Source: Smallanthus sonchifolius
Lineage: Eukaryota > Streptophyta > Magnoliopsida > Asterales > Asteraceae
NCBI GenBank assembly: GCA_023525975.1
Contig: CM042035.1
Coordinates: forward strand, 24,478,001-24,542,000
DNA: 64,000 nt
Direction of reading: 5' to 3'
Part shown: positions 33,226 to 45,564 of the stretch, piece by piece
Position numbering within the stretch: the first letter of the stretch is position 1
How the letters are laid out: each line of letters starts with the position of its first letter
Translations under genes and position numbers: made by a program
The notes under the pieces: model-generated
The model's database searches: none
Seen by the model: the letters and a program-made list of their open reading frames with translations, nothing else
What the model was told of the DNA's origin: nothing

Positions 33226-33345
33226 GGGGTTGCAACACGAGGACTTCCCAGGGGGTCACCCATCCTAGTAGTACTCTCGCCTAAGCACGCTTAACTGCGG
33301 AGTTCTGATGGGATCCGGTGCTTTAGTGCTGGTATGATCGCAACC
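33226..33345 (-). rRNA. 5S rRNA: 5S rRNA gene, copy 66 (class D body in class A flanks)
   Basis: Carries G75C (33271) and G64A (33282), but has the undeleted class A downstream spacer and promoter P2 rather than P3. It looks like a short gene-conversion product. Step 510. Confidence 0.96.
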
Positions 33346-33735
33346 GAAATAACTCTTTCATTCTATTACTTTATCCCCTTCCACACATGACTCATTTTTA
33401 CTTGCATTCTCCTCTTGCGCGCGCGTTCCGCCTTACGTCAACACGTGCGTCACCCGTCGGCGAGCGTTTAGTTCTTATACTTCCTTGTACAAAACATATT
33501 CCCACGCTCACCCGAGGCGTAAGAATAATTGACTAGTATATGAAGACACACGTGTTCCACTCGACGTCTAAACGTGTGTCTCCCGCGATCGGGCGTTCCC
33601 CGACACGGACCCGCGCGCCCGAGCCTTTACGTACGTTGACCGTTTTTTAACAAAAACTCGTTACGCCCACGCCCGCTTGCAAAATAATCAACGGGTGACG
33701 TTGTTTTGAGTAAAAAAAAATAATTACATAAAAAA

Positions 33736-33855
33736 GGGGTTGCAACACGAGGACTTCCCAGGGGGTCACCCATCTTAGTACTACTCTCGCCCAAGCACGC
33801 TTAACTGCGGAGTTCTGATGGGATCCGGTGCTTTAGTGCTGGTATGATCGCAACC
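33736..33855 (-). rRNA. 5S rRNA: 5S rRNA gene, copy 67 (class B)
   Basis: G81A. Promoter P3. Step 510. Downstream spacer has attacataaaaaa, shared with copies 75, 76 and 79. Confidence 0.97.
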
Positions 33856-34242
33856 GAAATAACTCTTTCAGTCTATTACTTTATCCCCTTCCACACATGA
33901 CTCATTTTTACTTGCATTCTCCTCTTGCGCGCGCGTTCCGCCTTACGTCAACACGTGCGTCACCCGCCGGCGAGCGTTTAGTTCTTATACTTCCTTGTAC
34001 AAAACATATTCCCACGCTCACCCGGGGCGTAAGAATAATTGACTAGTATATGAAGACACACGTGTTCCACTCGACGTCTAAACGTGTGTCTCCCGCGATC
34101 GGGCGTTCCCCGACACGGACCCGCGCGCCCGAGTCTTTACGTACGTTGACCGTTTTTTAACAAAAACTTGTTACGCCCACGCCCGCTTGCAAAATAATCA
34201 ACGGGTGACGTTGTTTTGAGTAAAAAAAAATAAATTAAAAAA

Positions 34243-34361
34243 GGGTTGCAACACGAGGACTTCCCAGGGGGTCACCCATCCTAGTAGTACTCTCGCCTAA
34301 GCACGCTTAACTGCGGAGTTCTGATGGGATCCGGTGCTTTAGTGCTGGTATGATCGCAACC
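34243..34361 (-). rRNA. 5S rRNA: 5S rRNA gene, copy 68 (class D, one terminal C missing)
   Basis: 119 nt because the 3' C run has three rather than four C. Class D changes. Promoter P3 with an extra change (cagcct). Step 507. Helix I is still complete, so it may function. Confidence 0.95.
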
Positions 34362-34750
34362 GAAATAACTCTTTCAGCCTATTACTTTATCCCCTTCCAC
34401 ACATAATTCATTTTTACTTGCATTCTCCTCTTGCGCGCGCGTTCCGCCTTACGTCAACACGTGCGTCACCCGCCGGCGAGCGTTTAGTTCTTATACTTCC
34501 TTGTACAAAACATATTCCCACGCTCACCCGGGGCGTAAGAATAATTGACTAGTATATGAAGACACACGTGTTCCACTCGACGTCTAAACGTGTGTCTCCC
34601 GCGATCGGGCGTTCCCCGACACGGACCCGCGCGCCCGAGTCTTTACGTACGTTGACCGTTTTTTAACAAAAACTCGTTACGCCCACGCCCGCTTGCAAAA
34701 TAATCAACGGGTGACGTTGTTTTGAGTAAAAAAAATAATTACTTAAAAAA

Positions 34751-34870
34751 GGGGTTGCAACACGAAGACTTCCCAGGGGGTCACCCATCCTAGTACTACT
34801 CTCGCCCAAGCACGCTTAACTGCGGAGTTCTGATGGGATCCGGTGCTTTAGTGCTGGTATGATCGCAACC
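34751..34870 (-). rRNA. 5S rRNA: 5S rRNA gene, copy 69 (class A, C105U)
   Basis: C105U, otherwise seen only in class C copies 116, 118, 120 and 124. Promoter P3. Step 508. Confidence 0.96.
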
Positions 34871-35259
34871 GAAATAACTCTTTCAGTCTATTACTTTATC
34901 CCCTTCCACACATGACTCATTTTTACTTGCATTCTCCTCTTGCGCGCGCGTTCCGCCTTACGTCAACACGTGCGTCACCCGCCGGCGAGCGTTTAGTTCT
35001 TATACTTCCTTGTACAAAACATATTCCCACGCTCACCCGGGGCGTAAGAATAATTGACTAGTATATGAAGACACACGTGTTCCACTCGACGTCTAAACGT
35101 GTGTCTCCCGCGATCGGGCGTTCCCCGACACGGACCCGCGCGCCCGAGTCTTTACGTACGTTGACCGTTTTTTGACAAAAACTTGTTACGCCCACGCCCG
35201 TTTGCAAAATAATCAACGGGTGACGTTGTTTTGAGTAAAAAAAATAATTACTTAAAAAA

Positions 35260-35379
35260 GGCGTTGCAACACGAGGACTTCCCAGGGGGTCACCCATCCT
35301 AGTACTACTCTCGCCCAAGCACGCTTAACTGCGGAGTTCTGATGGGATCCGGTGCTTTAGTGCTGGTATGATCGCAACC
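35260..35379 (-). rRNA. 5S rRNA: 5S rRNA gene, copy 70 (class A, C118G)
   Basis: C118G opens the end of helix I. Promoter P1. Step 509. First gene of the block that recurs at copy 110. Confidence 0.96.
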
Positions 35380-35769
35380 GAAATAACTCTTCCATTCTAT
35401 TACTTTATCCCCTTCCACACATGACTCATTTTTACTTGCATTCTCCTCTTGCGCGCGCGTTCCGCCTTACGTCAACACGTGCGTCACCCGGCGGCGAGCG
35501 TTTAGTTCTTATACTTCCTTGTACAAAACATATTCCCACGCTCACCCGAGGCGTAAGAATAATTGACTAGTATATGAAGACACACGTGTTCCACTCGACG
35601 TCTAACCGTGTGTCTCCCGCGATCGGGCCTTCCCCGACACGGACCCGCGCGCCCGAGTCTTTACGTACGTTGACCGTTTTTTGACAAAAACTTGTTACGC
35701 CCACGCCCGCTTGCAAAATAATCAACGGGTGACGTTGTTTTGAGTAAAAAAAAATAATTACTTAAAAAA

Positions 35770-35889
35770 GGGGTTGCAACACGAGGACTTCCCAGGGGGT
35801 CACCCATCCTAGTACTACTCTCGCCCAAGCACGCTTAACTGCGGAGTTCTGATGGGATCCGGTGCTTTAGTGCTTGTATGATCGCAACC
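35770..35889 (-). rRNA. 5S rRNA: 5S rRNA gene, copy 71 (class K)
   Basis: C15A. Promoter P2. Step 510. Confidence 0.97.
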
Positions 35890-36280
35890 GAAATAACTCT
35901 TTCATTCTATTACTTTATCCCCTTCCACACATGACTCATTTTTACTTGCATTCTCCTCTTGCGCGCGCGTTCCGCCTTACGTCAACACGTGCGTCACCCG
36001 CCGGCGAGCGTTTAGTTCTTATACTTCCTTGTACAAAACATATTCCCACGCTCACCCGGGGCGTAAGAATAATTGACTAGTATATGAAGACACACGTGTT
36101 CCACTCGACGTCTAAACGTGTGTCTCCCGCGATCGGGCGTTCCCCGACACGGACCCGCGCGCCCGAGTCTTTACGTACGTTGACCGTTTTTTAACAAAAA
36201 CTCGTTACGCCCACGCCCGCTTGCAAAATAATCAACGGGTGACGTTGTTTTGAGTAAAAAAAAAATAATTACTTAAAAAA

Positions 36281-36400
36281 GGGGTTGCAACACGAGGACT
36301 TCCCAGGGGGTCACCCATCTTAGTACTACTCTCGCCCAAGCACGCTTAACTACGGAGTTCTGATGGGATCCGGTGCTTTAGTGCTGGTATGATCGCAACC
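36281..36400 (-). rRNA. 5S rRNA: 5S rRNA gene, copy 72 (class B, C49U)
   Basis: G81A and C49U, the same pair of changes as copy 112. Promoter P3. Step 511. Confidence 0.96.
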
Positions 36401-36786
36401 GAAATAACTCTTTCAGTCTATTACTTTATCCCCTTCCACACATGACTCATTTTTACTTGCATTCTCCTCTTGCGCGCGCGTTCCGCCTTACGTCAACACG
36501 TGCGTCACCCGCCGGCGAGCGTTTAGTTCTTATACTTCCTTGTACAAAACATATTCCCACGCTCACCGGGGCGTAAGAATAATTGACTAGTATATGAAGA
36601 CACACGTGTTCCACTCGACGTCTAAACGTGTGTCTCCCGCGATCGGGCGTTCCCCGACACGGACCCGCGCGCCCGAGTCTTTACGTACGTTGACCGTTTT
36701 TTGACAAAAACTTGTTACGCCCACGCCCGCTTGCAAAATAATCAACGGGTGACGTTGTTTTGAGTAAAAAAAAATAAATTAAAAAA

Positions 36787-36906
36787 GGGGTTGCAACACG
36801 AGGACTTCCCAGGGGGTCACCCATCCTAGTAGTACTCTCGCCTAAGCACGCTTAACTGCGGAGTTCTGATGGGATCCGGTGCTTTAGTGCTGGTATGATC
36901 GCAACC
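36787..36906 (-). rRNA. 5S rRNA: 5S rRNA gene, copy 73 (class D)
   Basis: G64A and G75C, with the cataattc spacer marker otherwise seen with class C and in copy 68. Promoter P3. Step 506 because a C is missing from ctcacccgg in the preceding spacer. Confidence 0.97.
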
Positions 36907-37297
36907 GAAATAACTCTTTCAGTCTATTACTTTATCCCCTTCCACACATAATTCATTTTTACTTGCATTCTCCTCTTGCGCGCGCGTTCCGCCTTACGTC
37001 AACACGTGCGTCACTCGCCGGCGAGCGTTTAGTTCTTATACTTCCTTGTACAAAACATATTCCCACGCTCACCCGGGGCGTAAGAATAATTGACTAGTAT
37101 ATGAAGACACACGTGTTCCACTCGACGTCTAAACGTGTGTCTCCCGCGATCGGGCGTTCCCCGACACGGACCCTCGCGCCCGAGTCTTTACGTACGTTGA
37201 CCGTTTTTTAACAAAAACTCGTTACGCCCACGCCCGCTTGCAAAATAATCAACGGGTGACGTTGTTTTGAGTAAAAAAAAAATAATTACTTAAAAAA

Positions 37298-37417
37298 GGG
37301 GTTGCAACACGAGGACTTCCCAGGGGGTCACCCATCTTAGTACTACTCTCGCCCAAGCACGCTTAACTGCGGAGTTCTGATGGGATCCGGTGCTTTAGTG
37401 CTGGTATGATCGCAACC
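37298..37417 (-). rRNA. 5S rRNA: 5S rRNA gene, copy 74 (class B)
   Basis: G81A but promoter P2, unlike other class B genes. Step 511. Confidence 0.97.
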
Positions 37418-37807
37418 GAAATAACTCTTTCATTCTATTACTTTATCCCCTTCCACACATGACTCATTTTTACTTGCATTCTCCTCTTGCGCGCGCGTTC
37501 CGCCTTACGTCAACACGTGCGTCACCCGCCGGCGAGCGTTTAGTTCTTATACTTCCTTGTACAAAACATATTCCCACGCTCACCCGAGGCGTAAGAATAA
37601 TTGACTAGTATATGAAGACACACGTGTTCCACTCGACGTCTAAACGTGTGTCTCCCGCGATCGGGCGTTCCCCGACACGGACCCGCGCGCCCGAGCCTTT
37701 ACGTACGTTGACCGTTTTTTGACAAAAACTCGTTACGCCCACGCCCGCTTGCAAAATAATCAACGGGTGACGTTGTTTTGAGTAAAAAAAAATAATTACA
37801 TAAAAAA

Positions 37808-37927
37808 GGGGTTGCAACACGAGGACTTCCCAGGGGGTCACCCATCCTAGTACTACTCTCGCCCAAGCACGCTTAACTGCGGAGTTCTGATGGGATCCGG
37901 TGCTTTAGTGCTGGTATGATCGCAACC
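37808..37927 (-). rRNA. 5S rRNA: 5S rRNA gene, copy 75 (class A)
   Basis: Consensus body, promoter P3. Step 510. Downstream spacer combines gagccttt and attacata markers. Confidence 0.97.
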
Positions 37928-38317
37928 GAAATAACTCTTTCAGTCTATTACTTTATCCCCTTCCACACATGACTCATTTTTACTTGCATTCTCCTCTTGC
38001 GCGCGCGTTCCGCCTTACGTCAACACGTGCGTCACCCGCCGGCGAGCGTTTAGTTCTTATACTTCCTTGTACAAAATATATTCCCACGCTCACCCGGGGC
38101 GTAAGAATAATTGACTAGTATATGAAGACACACGTGTTCCACTCGACGTCTAAACGTGTGTCTCCCGCGATCGGGCGTTCCCCGACACGGACCCGCGCGC
38201 CCGAGCCTTTACGTACGTTGACCGTTTTTTAACAAAAACTCGTTACGCCCACGCCCGCTTGCAAAATAATCAACGGGTGACGTTGTTTTGAGTAAAAAAA
38301 AATAATTACATAAAAAA

Positions 38318-38437
38318 GGGGTTGCAACACGAGGACTTCCCAGGGGGTCACCCATCTTAGTACTACTCTCGCCCAAGCACGCTTAACTGCGGAGTTCTGA
38401 TGGGATCCGGTGCTTTAGTGCTGGTATGATCGCAACC
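38318..38437 (-). rRNA. 5S rRNA: 5S rRNA gene, copy 76 (class B)
   Basis: G81A. Promoter P3. Step 510. Start of a 3-gene duplication. Confidence 0.97.
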
Positions 38438-38824
38438 GAAATAACTCTTTCAGTCTATTACTTTATCACCTTCCACACATGACTCATTTTTACTTGCATT
38501 CTCCTCTTGCGCGCGCGTTCCGCCTTACGTCAACACGTGCGTCACCCGCCGGCGAGCGTTTAGTTCTTATACTTCCTTGTACAAAATATATTCCCACGCT
38601 CACCCGGGGCGTAAGAATAATTGACTAGTATATGAAGACACACGTGTTCCACTCGACGTCTAAACGTGTGTCTCCCGCGATCGGGCGTTCCCCGACACGG
38701 ACCCGCGCGCCCGAGTCTTTACGTACGTTGACCGTTTTTTGACAAAAACTTGTTACGCCCACGCCCGCTTGCAAAATAATCAACGGGTGACGTTGTTTTG
38801 AGTAAAAAAAAATAAATTAAAAAA

Positions 38825-38944
38825 GGGGTTGCAACACGAGGACTTCCCAGGGGGTCACCCATCCTAGTAGTACTCTCGCCTAAGCACGCTTAACTGCGGA
38901 GTTCTGATGGGATCCGGTGCTTTAGTGCTGGTATGATCGCAACC
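38825..38944 (-). rRNA. 5S rRNA: 5S rRNA gene, copy 77 (class D)
   Basis: G64A and G75C. Promoter P3. Step 507. Spacer marker ctccttttgcg is shared with copies 80 and 86. Confidence 0.97.
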
Positions 38945-39334
38945 GAAATAACTCTTTCAGTCTATTACTTTATCCCCTTCCACACATGACTCATTTTTAC
39001 TTGCATTCTCCTTTTGCGCGCGCGTTCCGCCTTACGTCAACACGTGCGTCACCCGCCGGCGAGCGTTTAGTTCTTATACTTCCTTGTACAAAACATATTC
39101 CCACGCTCACCCGGGGCGTAAGAATAATTGACTAGTATATGAAGACACACGTGTTCCACTCGACGTCTAAACGTGTGTCTCCCGCGATCGGGCGTTCCCC
39201 GACACGGACCCGCGCGCCCGAGTCTTTACGTACGTTGACCGTTTTTTAACAAAAACTCGTTACGCCCACGCCCGCTTGCAAAATAATCAACGGGTGACGT
39301 TGTTTTGAGTAAAAAAAAATAATTACTTAAAAAA

Positions 39335-39454
39335 GGGGTTGCAACACGAGGACTTCCCAGGGGGTCACCCATCCTAGTACTACTCTCGCCCAAGCACGCT
39401 TAACTGCGGAGTTCTGATGGGATCCGGTGCTTTAGTGCTGGTATGATCGCAACC
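39335..39454 (-). rRNA. 5S rRNA: 5S rRNA gene, copy 78 (class A)
   Basis: Consensus body, promoter P2. Step 510. Spacer marker cccgtcggcg as in copy 66. Confidence 0.97.
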
Positions 39455-39844
39455 GAAATAACTCTTTCATTCTATTACTTTATCCCCTTCCACACATGAC
39501 TCATTTTTACTTGCATTCTCCTCTTGCGCGCGCGTTCCGCCTTACGTCAACACGTGCGTCACCCGTCGGCGAGCGTTTAGTTCTTATACTTCCTTGTACA
39601 AAACATATTCCCACGCTCACCCGAGGCGTAAGAATAATTGACTAGTATATGAAGACACACGTGTTCCACTCGACGTCTAAACGTGTGTCTCCCGCGATCG
39701 GGCGTTCCCCGACACGGACCCGCGCGCCCGAGCCTTTACGTACGTTGACCGTTTTTTAACAAAAACTCGTTACGCCCACGCCCGCTTGCAAAATAATCAA
39801 CGGGTGACGTTGTTTTGAGTAAAAAAAAATAATTACATAAAAAA

Positions 39845-39964
39845 GGGGTTGCAACACGAGGACTTCCCAGGGGGTCACCCATCTTAGTACTACTCTCGCC
39901 CAAGCACGCTTAACTGCGGAGTTCTGATGGGATCCGGTGCTTTAGTGCTGGTATGATCGCAACC
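39845..39964 (-). rRNA. 5S rRNA: 5S rRNA gene, copy 79 (class B)
   Basis: G81A. Promoter P3. Step 510. Counterpart of copy 76. Confidence 0.97.
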
Positions 39965-40351
39965 GAAATAACTCTTTCAGTCTATTACTTTATCACCTTC
40001 CACACATGACTCATTTTTACTTGCATTCTCCTCTTGCGCGCGCGTTCCGCCTTACGTCAACACGTGCGTCACCCGCCGGCGAGCGTTTAGTTCTTATACT
40101 TCCTTGTACAAAATATATTCCCACGCTCACCCGGGGCGTAAGAATAATTGACTAGTATATGAAGACACACGTGTTCCACTCGACGTCTAAACGTGTGTCT
40201 CCCGCGATCGGGCGTTCCCCGACACGGACCCGCGCGCTCGAGTCTTTACGTACGTTGACCGTTTTTTGACAAAAACTTGTTACGCCCACGCCCGCTTGCA
40301 AAATAATCAACGGGTGACGTTGTTTTGAGTAAAAAAAAATAAATTAAAAAA

Positions 40352-40471
40352 GGGGTTGCAACACGAGGACTTCCCAGGGGGTCACCCATCCTAGTAGTAC
40401 TCTCGCCTAAGCACGCTTAACTGCGGAGTTCTGATGGGATCCGGTGCTTTAGTGCTGGTATGATCGCAACC
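40352..40471 (-). rRNA. 5S rRNA: 5S rRNA gene, copy 80 (class D)
   Basis: G64A and G75C. Promoter P3. Step 507. Downstream spacer has gcgcgctcgag, which makes a private XhoI site. Confidence 0.97.
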
Positions 40472-40861
40472 GAAATAACTCTTTCAGTCTATTACTTTAT
40501 CCCCTTCCACACATGACTCATTTTTACTTGCATTCTCCTTTTGCGCGCGCGTTCCGCCTTACGTCAACACGTGCGTCACCCGCCGGCGAGCGTTTAGTTC
40601 TTATACTTCCTTGTACAAAACATATTCCCACGCTCACCCGGGGCGTAAGAATAATTGACTAGTATATGAAGACACACGTGTTCCACTCGACGTCTAAACG
40701 TGTGTCTCCCGCGATCGGGCGTTCCCCGACACGGACCCGCGCGCCCGAGTCTTTACGTACGTTGACCGTTTTTTAACAAAAACTCGTTACGCCCACGCCC
40801 GCTTGCAAAATAATCAACGGGTGACGTTGTTTTGAGTAAAAAAAAATAATTACTTAAAAAA

Positions 40862-40981
40862 GGGGTTGCAACACGAGGACTTCCCAGGGGGTCACCCATC
40901 CTAGTACTACTCTCGCCCAAGCACGCTTAACTGCGGAGTTCTGATGGGATCCGGTGCTTTAGTGCTGGTATGATCGCAACC
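40862..40981 (-). rRNA. 5S rRNA: 5S rRNA gene, copy 81 (class A)
   Basis: Consensus body, promoter P3. Step 510. Spacer change ataccttctt is shared with copy 86. Confidence 0.97.
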
Positions 40982-41370
40982 GAAATAACTCTTTCAGTCT
41001 ATTACTTTATCCCCTTCCACACATGACTCATTTTTACTTGCATTCTCCTCTTGCGCGCGCGTTCCGCCTTACGTCAACACGTGCGTCACCCGCCGGCGAG
41101 CGTTTAGTTCTTATACCTTCTTGTACAAAACATATTCCCACGCTCACCCGAGGCGTAAGAAAAATTGACTAGTATATGAAGACACACGTGTTCCACTCGA
41201 CGTCTAACCGTGTGTCTCCCGCGATCGGGCCTTCCCCGACACGGACCCGCGCGCCCGAGTCTTTACGTACGTTGACCGTTTTTTGACAAAAACTTGTTAC
41301 GCCCACGCCCGCTTGCAAAATAATCAACGGGTGACGTTGTTTTGAGTAAAAAAAATAATTACTTAAAAAA

Positions 41371-41490
41371 GGGGTTGCAACACGAGGACTTCCCAGGGGG
41401 TCACCCATCCTAGTACTACTCTCGCCCAAGCACGCTTAACTGCGGAGTTCTGATGGGATCCGGTGCTTTAGTGCTGGTATGATCGCAACC
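41371..41490 (-). rRNA. 5S rRNA: 5S rRNA gene, copy 82 (class A)
   Basis: Consensus body, promoter P2. Step 509. First gene of the 41-56 kb 5-gene series. Upstream spacer has gcgcggccgag, as in copy 87. Confidence 0.97.
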
Positions 41491-41881
41491 GAAATAACTC
41501 TTTCATTCTATTACTTTATCCCCTTCCACACATGACTCATTTTTACTTGCATTCTCCTCTTGCGCGCGCGTTCCGCCTTACGTCAACACGTGCGTCACCC
41601 GCCGGCGAGCGTTTAGTTCTTATACTTCCTTGTACAAAACATATTCCCACGCTCACCCGGGGCGTAAGAATAATTGACTAGTATATGAAGACACACGTGT
41701 TCCACTCGACGTCTAAACGTGTGTCTCCCGCGATCGGGCCTTCCCCGACACGGACCCGCGCGGCCGAGTCTTTACGTACGTTGACCGTTTTTTAACAAAA
41801 ACTCGTTACGCCCACGCCCGCTTGCAAAATAATCAACGGGTGACGTTGTTTTGAGTAAAAAAAAAATAATTACTTAAAAAA

Positions 41882-42001
41882 GGGGTTGCAACACAAGGAC
41901 TTCCCAGGGGGTCACCCATCTTAGTACTACTCTCGCCCAAGCACGCTTAACTGCGGAGTTCTGATGGGATCCGGTGCTTTAGTGCTGGTATGATCGCAAC
42001 C
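41882..42001 (-). rRNA. 5S rRNA: 5S rRNA gene, copy 83 (class B, C107U)
   Basis: G81A plus C107U (a CpG-to-TpG change), shared only with copy 88. Promoter P3. Step 511. Confidence 0.96.
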
Positions 42002-42388
42002 GAAATAACTCTTTCAGTCTATTACTTTATCCCCTTCCACACATGACTCATTTTTACTTGCATTCTCCTCTTGCGCGCGCGTTCCGCCTTACGTCAACAC
42101 GTGCGTCACCCGCCGGCGAGCGTTTAGTTCTTATACTTCCTTGTACAAAACATATTCCCACGCTCACCCGGGGCGTAAGAATAATTGACTAGTATATGAA
42201 GACACACGTGTTCCACTCGACGTCTAAACGTGTGTCTCCCGCGATCGGGCGTTCCCCGACACGGACCCGCGCGCCCGAGTCTTTACGTACGTTGACCGTT
42301 TTTTGACAAAAACTTGTTACGCCCACGCCCGTTTGCAAAATAATCAACGGGTGACGTTGTTTTGAGTAAAAAAAAATAAATTAAAAAA

Positions 42389-42508
42389 GGGGTTGCAACA
42401 CGAGGACTTCCCAGGGGGTCACCCATCCTCGTAGTACTCTCGCCTAAGCACGCTTAACTGCGGAGTTCTGATGGGATCCGGTGCTTTAGTGCTGGTATGA
42501 TCGCAACC
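42389..42508 (-). rRNA. 5S rRNA: 5S rRNA gene, copy 84 (class C)
   Basis: G64A, G75C and U79G. Promoter P3. Step 507. Confidence 0.97.
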
Positions 42509-42898
42509 GAAATAACTCTTTCAGTCTATTACTTTATCCCCTTCCACACATAATTCATTTTTACTTGCATTCTCCTCTTGCGCGCGCGTTCCGCCTTACG
42601 TCAACACGTGCGTCACCCGCCGGCGAGCGTTTAGTTCTTATACTTCCTTGTACAAAACATATTCCCACGCTCACCCGGGGCGTAAGAATAATTGACTAGT
42701 ATATGAAGACACACGTGTTCCACTCGACGTCTAAACGTGTGTCTCCCGCGATCGGGCGTTCCCCGACACGGACCCGCGCGCCCGAGTCTTTACGTACGTT
42801 GACCGTTTTTTAACAAAAACTCGTTACGCCCACGCCCGCTTGCAAAATAATCAACGGGTGACGTTGTTTTGAGTAAAAAAAAATAATTACTTAAAAAA

Positions 42899-43018
42899 GG
42901 GGTTGCAACACGAGGACTTCCCAGGGGGTCACCCATCCTAGTACTACTCTCGCCCAAGCACGCTTAACTGCGGAGTTCTGATGGGATCCGGTGCTTTAGT
43001 GCTGGTATGATCGCAACC
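42899..43018 (-). rRNA. 5S rRNA: 5S rRNA gene, copy 85 (class A)
   Basis: Consensus body, promoter P3. Step 510. Confidence 0.97.
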
Positions 43019-43407
43019 GAAATAACTCTTTCAGTCTATTACTTTATCCCCTTCCACACATGACTCATTTTTACTTGCATTCTCCTCTTGCGCGCGCGTT
43101 CCGCCTTACGTCAACACGTGCGTCACCCGCCGGCGAGCGTTTAGTTCTTATACTTCCTTGTACAAAACATATTCCCACGCTCACCCGGGGCGTAAGAATA
43201 ATTGACTAGTATATGAAGACACACGTGTTCCACTCGACGTCTAAACGTGTGTCTCCCGCGATCGGGCGTTCCCCGACACGGACCCGCGCGCCCGAGTCTT
43301 TACGTACGTTGACCGTTTTTTGACAAAAACTTGTTACGCCCACGCCCGTTTGCAAAATAATCAACGGGTGACGTTGTTTTGAGTAAAAAAAATAATTACT
43401 TAAAAAA

Positions 43408-43527
43408 GGGGTTGCAACACGAGGACTTCCCAGGGGGTCACCCATCCTAGTACTACTCTCGCCCAAGCACGCTTAACTGCGGAGTTCTGATGGGATCCGG
43501 TGCTTTAGTGCTGGTATGATCGCAACC
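43408..43527 (-). rRNA. 5S rRNA: 5S rRNA gene, copy 86 (class A)
   Basis: Consensus body. Promoter P3 where the equivalent position in later blocks has P1. Step 509. Confidence 0.97.
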
Positions 43528-43916
43528 GAAATAACTCTTTCAGTCTATTACTTTATCCCCTTCCACACATGACTCATTTTTACTTGCATTCTCCTTTTGC
43601 GCGCGCGTTCCGCCTTACGTCAACACGTGCGTCACCCGCCGGCGAGCGTTTAGTTCTTATACCTTCTTGTACAAAACATATTCCCACGCTCACCCGAGGC
43701 GTAAGAAAAATTGACTAGTATATGAAGACACACGTGTTCCACTCGACGTCTAACCGTGTGTCTCCCGCGATCGGGCCTTCCCCGACACGGACCCGCGCGC
43801 CCGAGTCTTTACGTACGTTGACCGTTTTTTGACAAAAACTTGTTACGCCCACGCCCGCTTGCAAAATAATCAACGGGTGACGTTGTTTTGAGTAAAAAAA
43901 ATAATTACTTAAAAAA

Positions 43917-44036
43917 GGGGTTGCAACACGAGGACTTCCCAGGGGGTCACCCATCCTAGTACTACTCTCGCCCAAGCACGCTTAACTGCGGAGTTCTGAT
44001 GGGATCCGGTGCTTTAGTGCTGGTATGATCGCAACC
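43917..44036 (-). rRNA. 5S rRNA: 5S rRNA gene, copy 87 (class A)
   Basis: Consensus body, promoter P2. Step 509. Counterpart of copy 82. Confidence 0.97.
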
Positions 44037-44427
44037 GAAATAACTCTTTCATTCTATTACTTTATCCCCTTCCACACATGACTCATTTTTACTTGCATTC
44101 TCCTCTTGCGCGCGCGTTCCGCCTTACGTCAACACGTGCGTCACCCGCCGGCGAGCGTTTAGTTCTTATACTTCCTTGTACAAAACATATTCCCACGCTC
44201 ACCCGGGGCGTAAGAATAATTGACTAGTATATGAAGACACACGTGTTCCACTCGACGTCTAAACGTGTGTCTCCCGCGATCGGGCCTTCCCCGACACGGA
44301 CCCGCGCGGCCGAGTCTTTACGTACGTTGACCGTTTTTTAACAAAAACTCGTTACGCCCACGCCCGCTTGCAAAATAATCAACGGGTGACGTTGTTTTGA
44401 GTAAAAAAAAAATAATTACTTAAAAAA

Positions 44428-44547
44428 GGGGTTGCAACACAAGGACTTCCCAGGGGGTCACCCATCTTAGTACTACTCTCGCCCAAGCACGCTTAACTGC
44501 GGAGTTCTGATGGGATCCGGTGCTTTAGTGCTGGTATGATCGCAACC
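44428..44547 (-). rRNA. 5S rRNA: 5S rRNA gene, copy 88 (class B, C107U)
   Basis: G81A and C107U. Promoter P3. Step 511. Confidence 0.96.
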
Positions 44548-44934
44548 GAAATAACTCTTTCAGTCTATTACTTTATCCCCTTCCACACATGACTCATTTT
44601 TACTTGCATTCTCCTCTTGCGCGCGCGTTCCGCCTTACGTCAACACGTGCGTCACCCGCCGGCGAGCGTTTAGTTCTTATACTTCCTTGTACAAAACATA
44701 TTCCCACGCTCACCCGGGGCGTAAGAATAATTGACTAGTATATGAAGACACACGTGTTCCACTCGACGTCTAAACGTGTGTCTCCCGCGATCGGGCGTTC
44801 CCCGACACGGACCCGCGCGCCCGAGTCTTTACGTACGTTGACCGTTTTTTGACAAAAACTTGTTACGCCCACGCCCGTTTGCAAAATAATCAACGGGTGA
44901 CGTTGTTTTGAGTAAAAAAAAATAAATTAAAAAA

Positions 44935-45054
44935 GGGGTTGCAACACGAGGACTTCCCAGGGGGTCACCCATCCTCGTAGTACTCTCGCCTAAGCACGCT
45001 TAACTGCGGAGTTCTGATGGGATCCGGTGCTTTAGTGCTGGTATGATCGCAACC
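44935..45054 (-). rRNA. 5S rRNA: 5S rRNA gene, copy 89 (class C)
   Basis: G64A, G75C and U79G. Promoter P3. Step 507. Confidence 0.97.
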
Positions 45055-45444
45055 GAAATAACTCTTTCAGTCTATTACTTTATCCCCTTCCACACATAAT
45101 TCATTTTTACTTGCATTCTCCTCTTGCGCGCGCGTTCCGCCTTACGTCAACACGTGCGTCACCCGCCGGCGAGCGTTTAGTTCTTATACTTCCTTGTACA
45201 AAACATATTCCCACGCTCACCCGGGGCGTAAGAATAATTGACTAGTATATGAAGACACACGTGTTCCACTCGACGTCTAAACGTGTGTCTCCCGCGATCG
45301 GGCGTTCCCCGACACGGACCCGCGCGCCCGAGTCTTTACGTACGTTGACCGTTTTTTAACAAAAACTCGTTACGCCCACGCCCGCTTGCAAAATAATCAA
45401 CGGGTGACGTTGTTTTGAGTAAAAAAAAATAATTACTTAAAAAA

Positions 45445-45564
45445 GGGGTTGCAACACGAGGACTTCCCAGGGGGTCACCCATCCTAGTACTACTCTCGCC
45501 CAAGCACGCTTAACTGCGGAGTTCTGATGGGATCCGGTGCTTTAGTGCTGGTATGATCGCAACC
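45445..45564 (-). rRNA. 5S rRNA: 5S rRNA gene, copy 90 (class A)
   Basis: Consensus body, promoter P3. Step 510. The block ends here one gene short (four instead of five). Confidence 0.97.

Larger units (their letters stand above)
38318..41370. repeat. Higher-order repeat: 3-gene block, two rounds
   Basis: Copies 76-78 and 79-81 have the order B, D, A with the same spacer markers (ctccttttgcg after D, attacata before B). Starts are 1527 bp apart. Promoters of the third genes differ (P2 and P3), so the second round is a recombinant or has diverged there. Confidence 0.7.
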
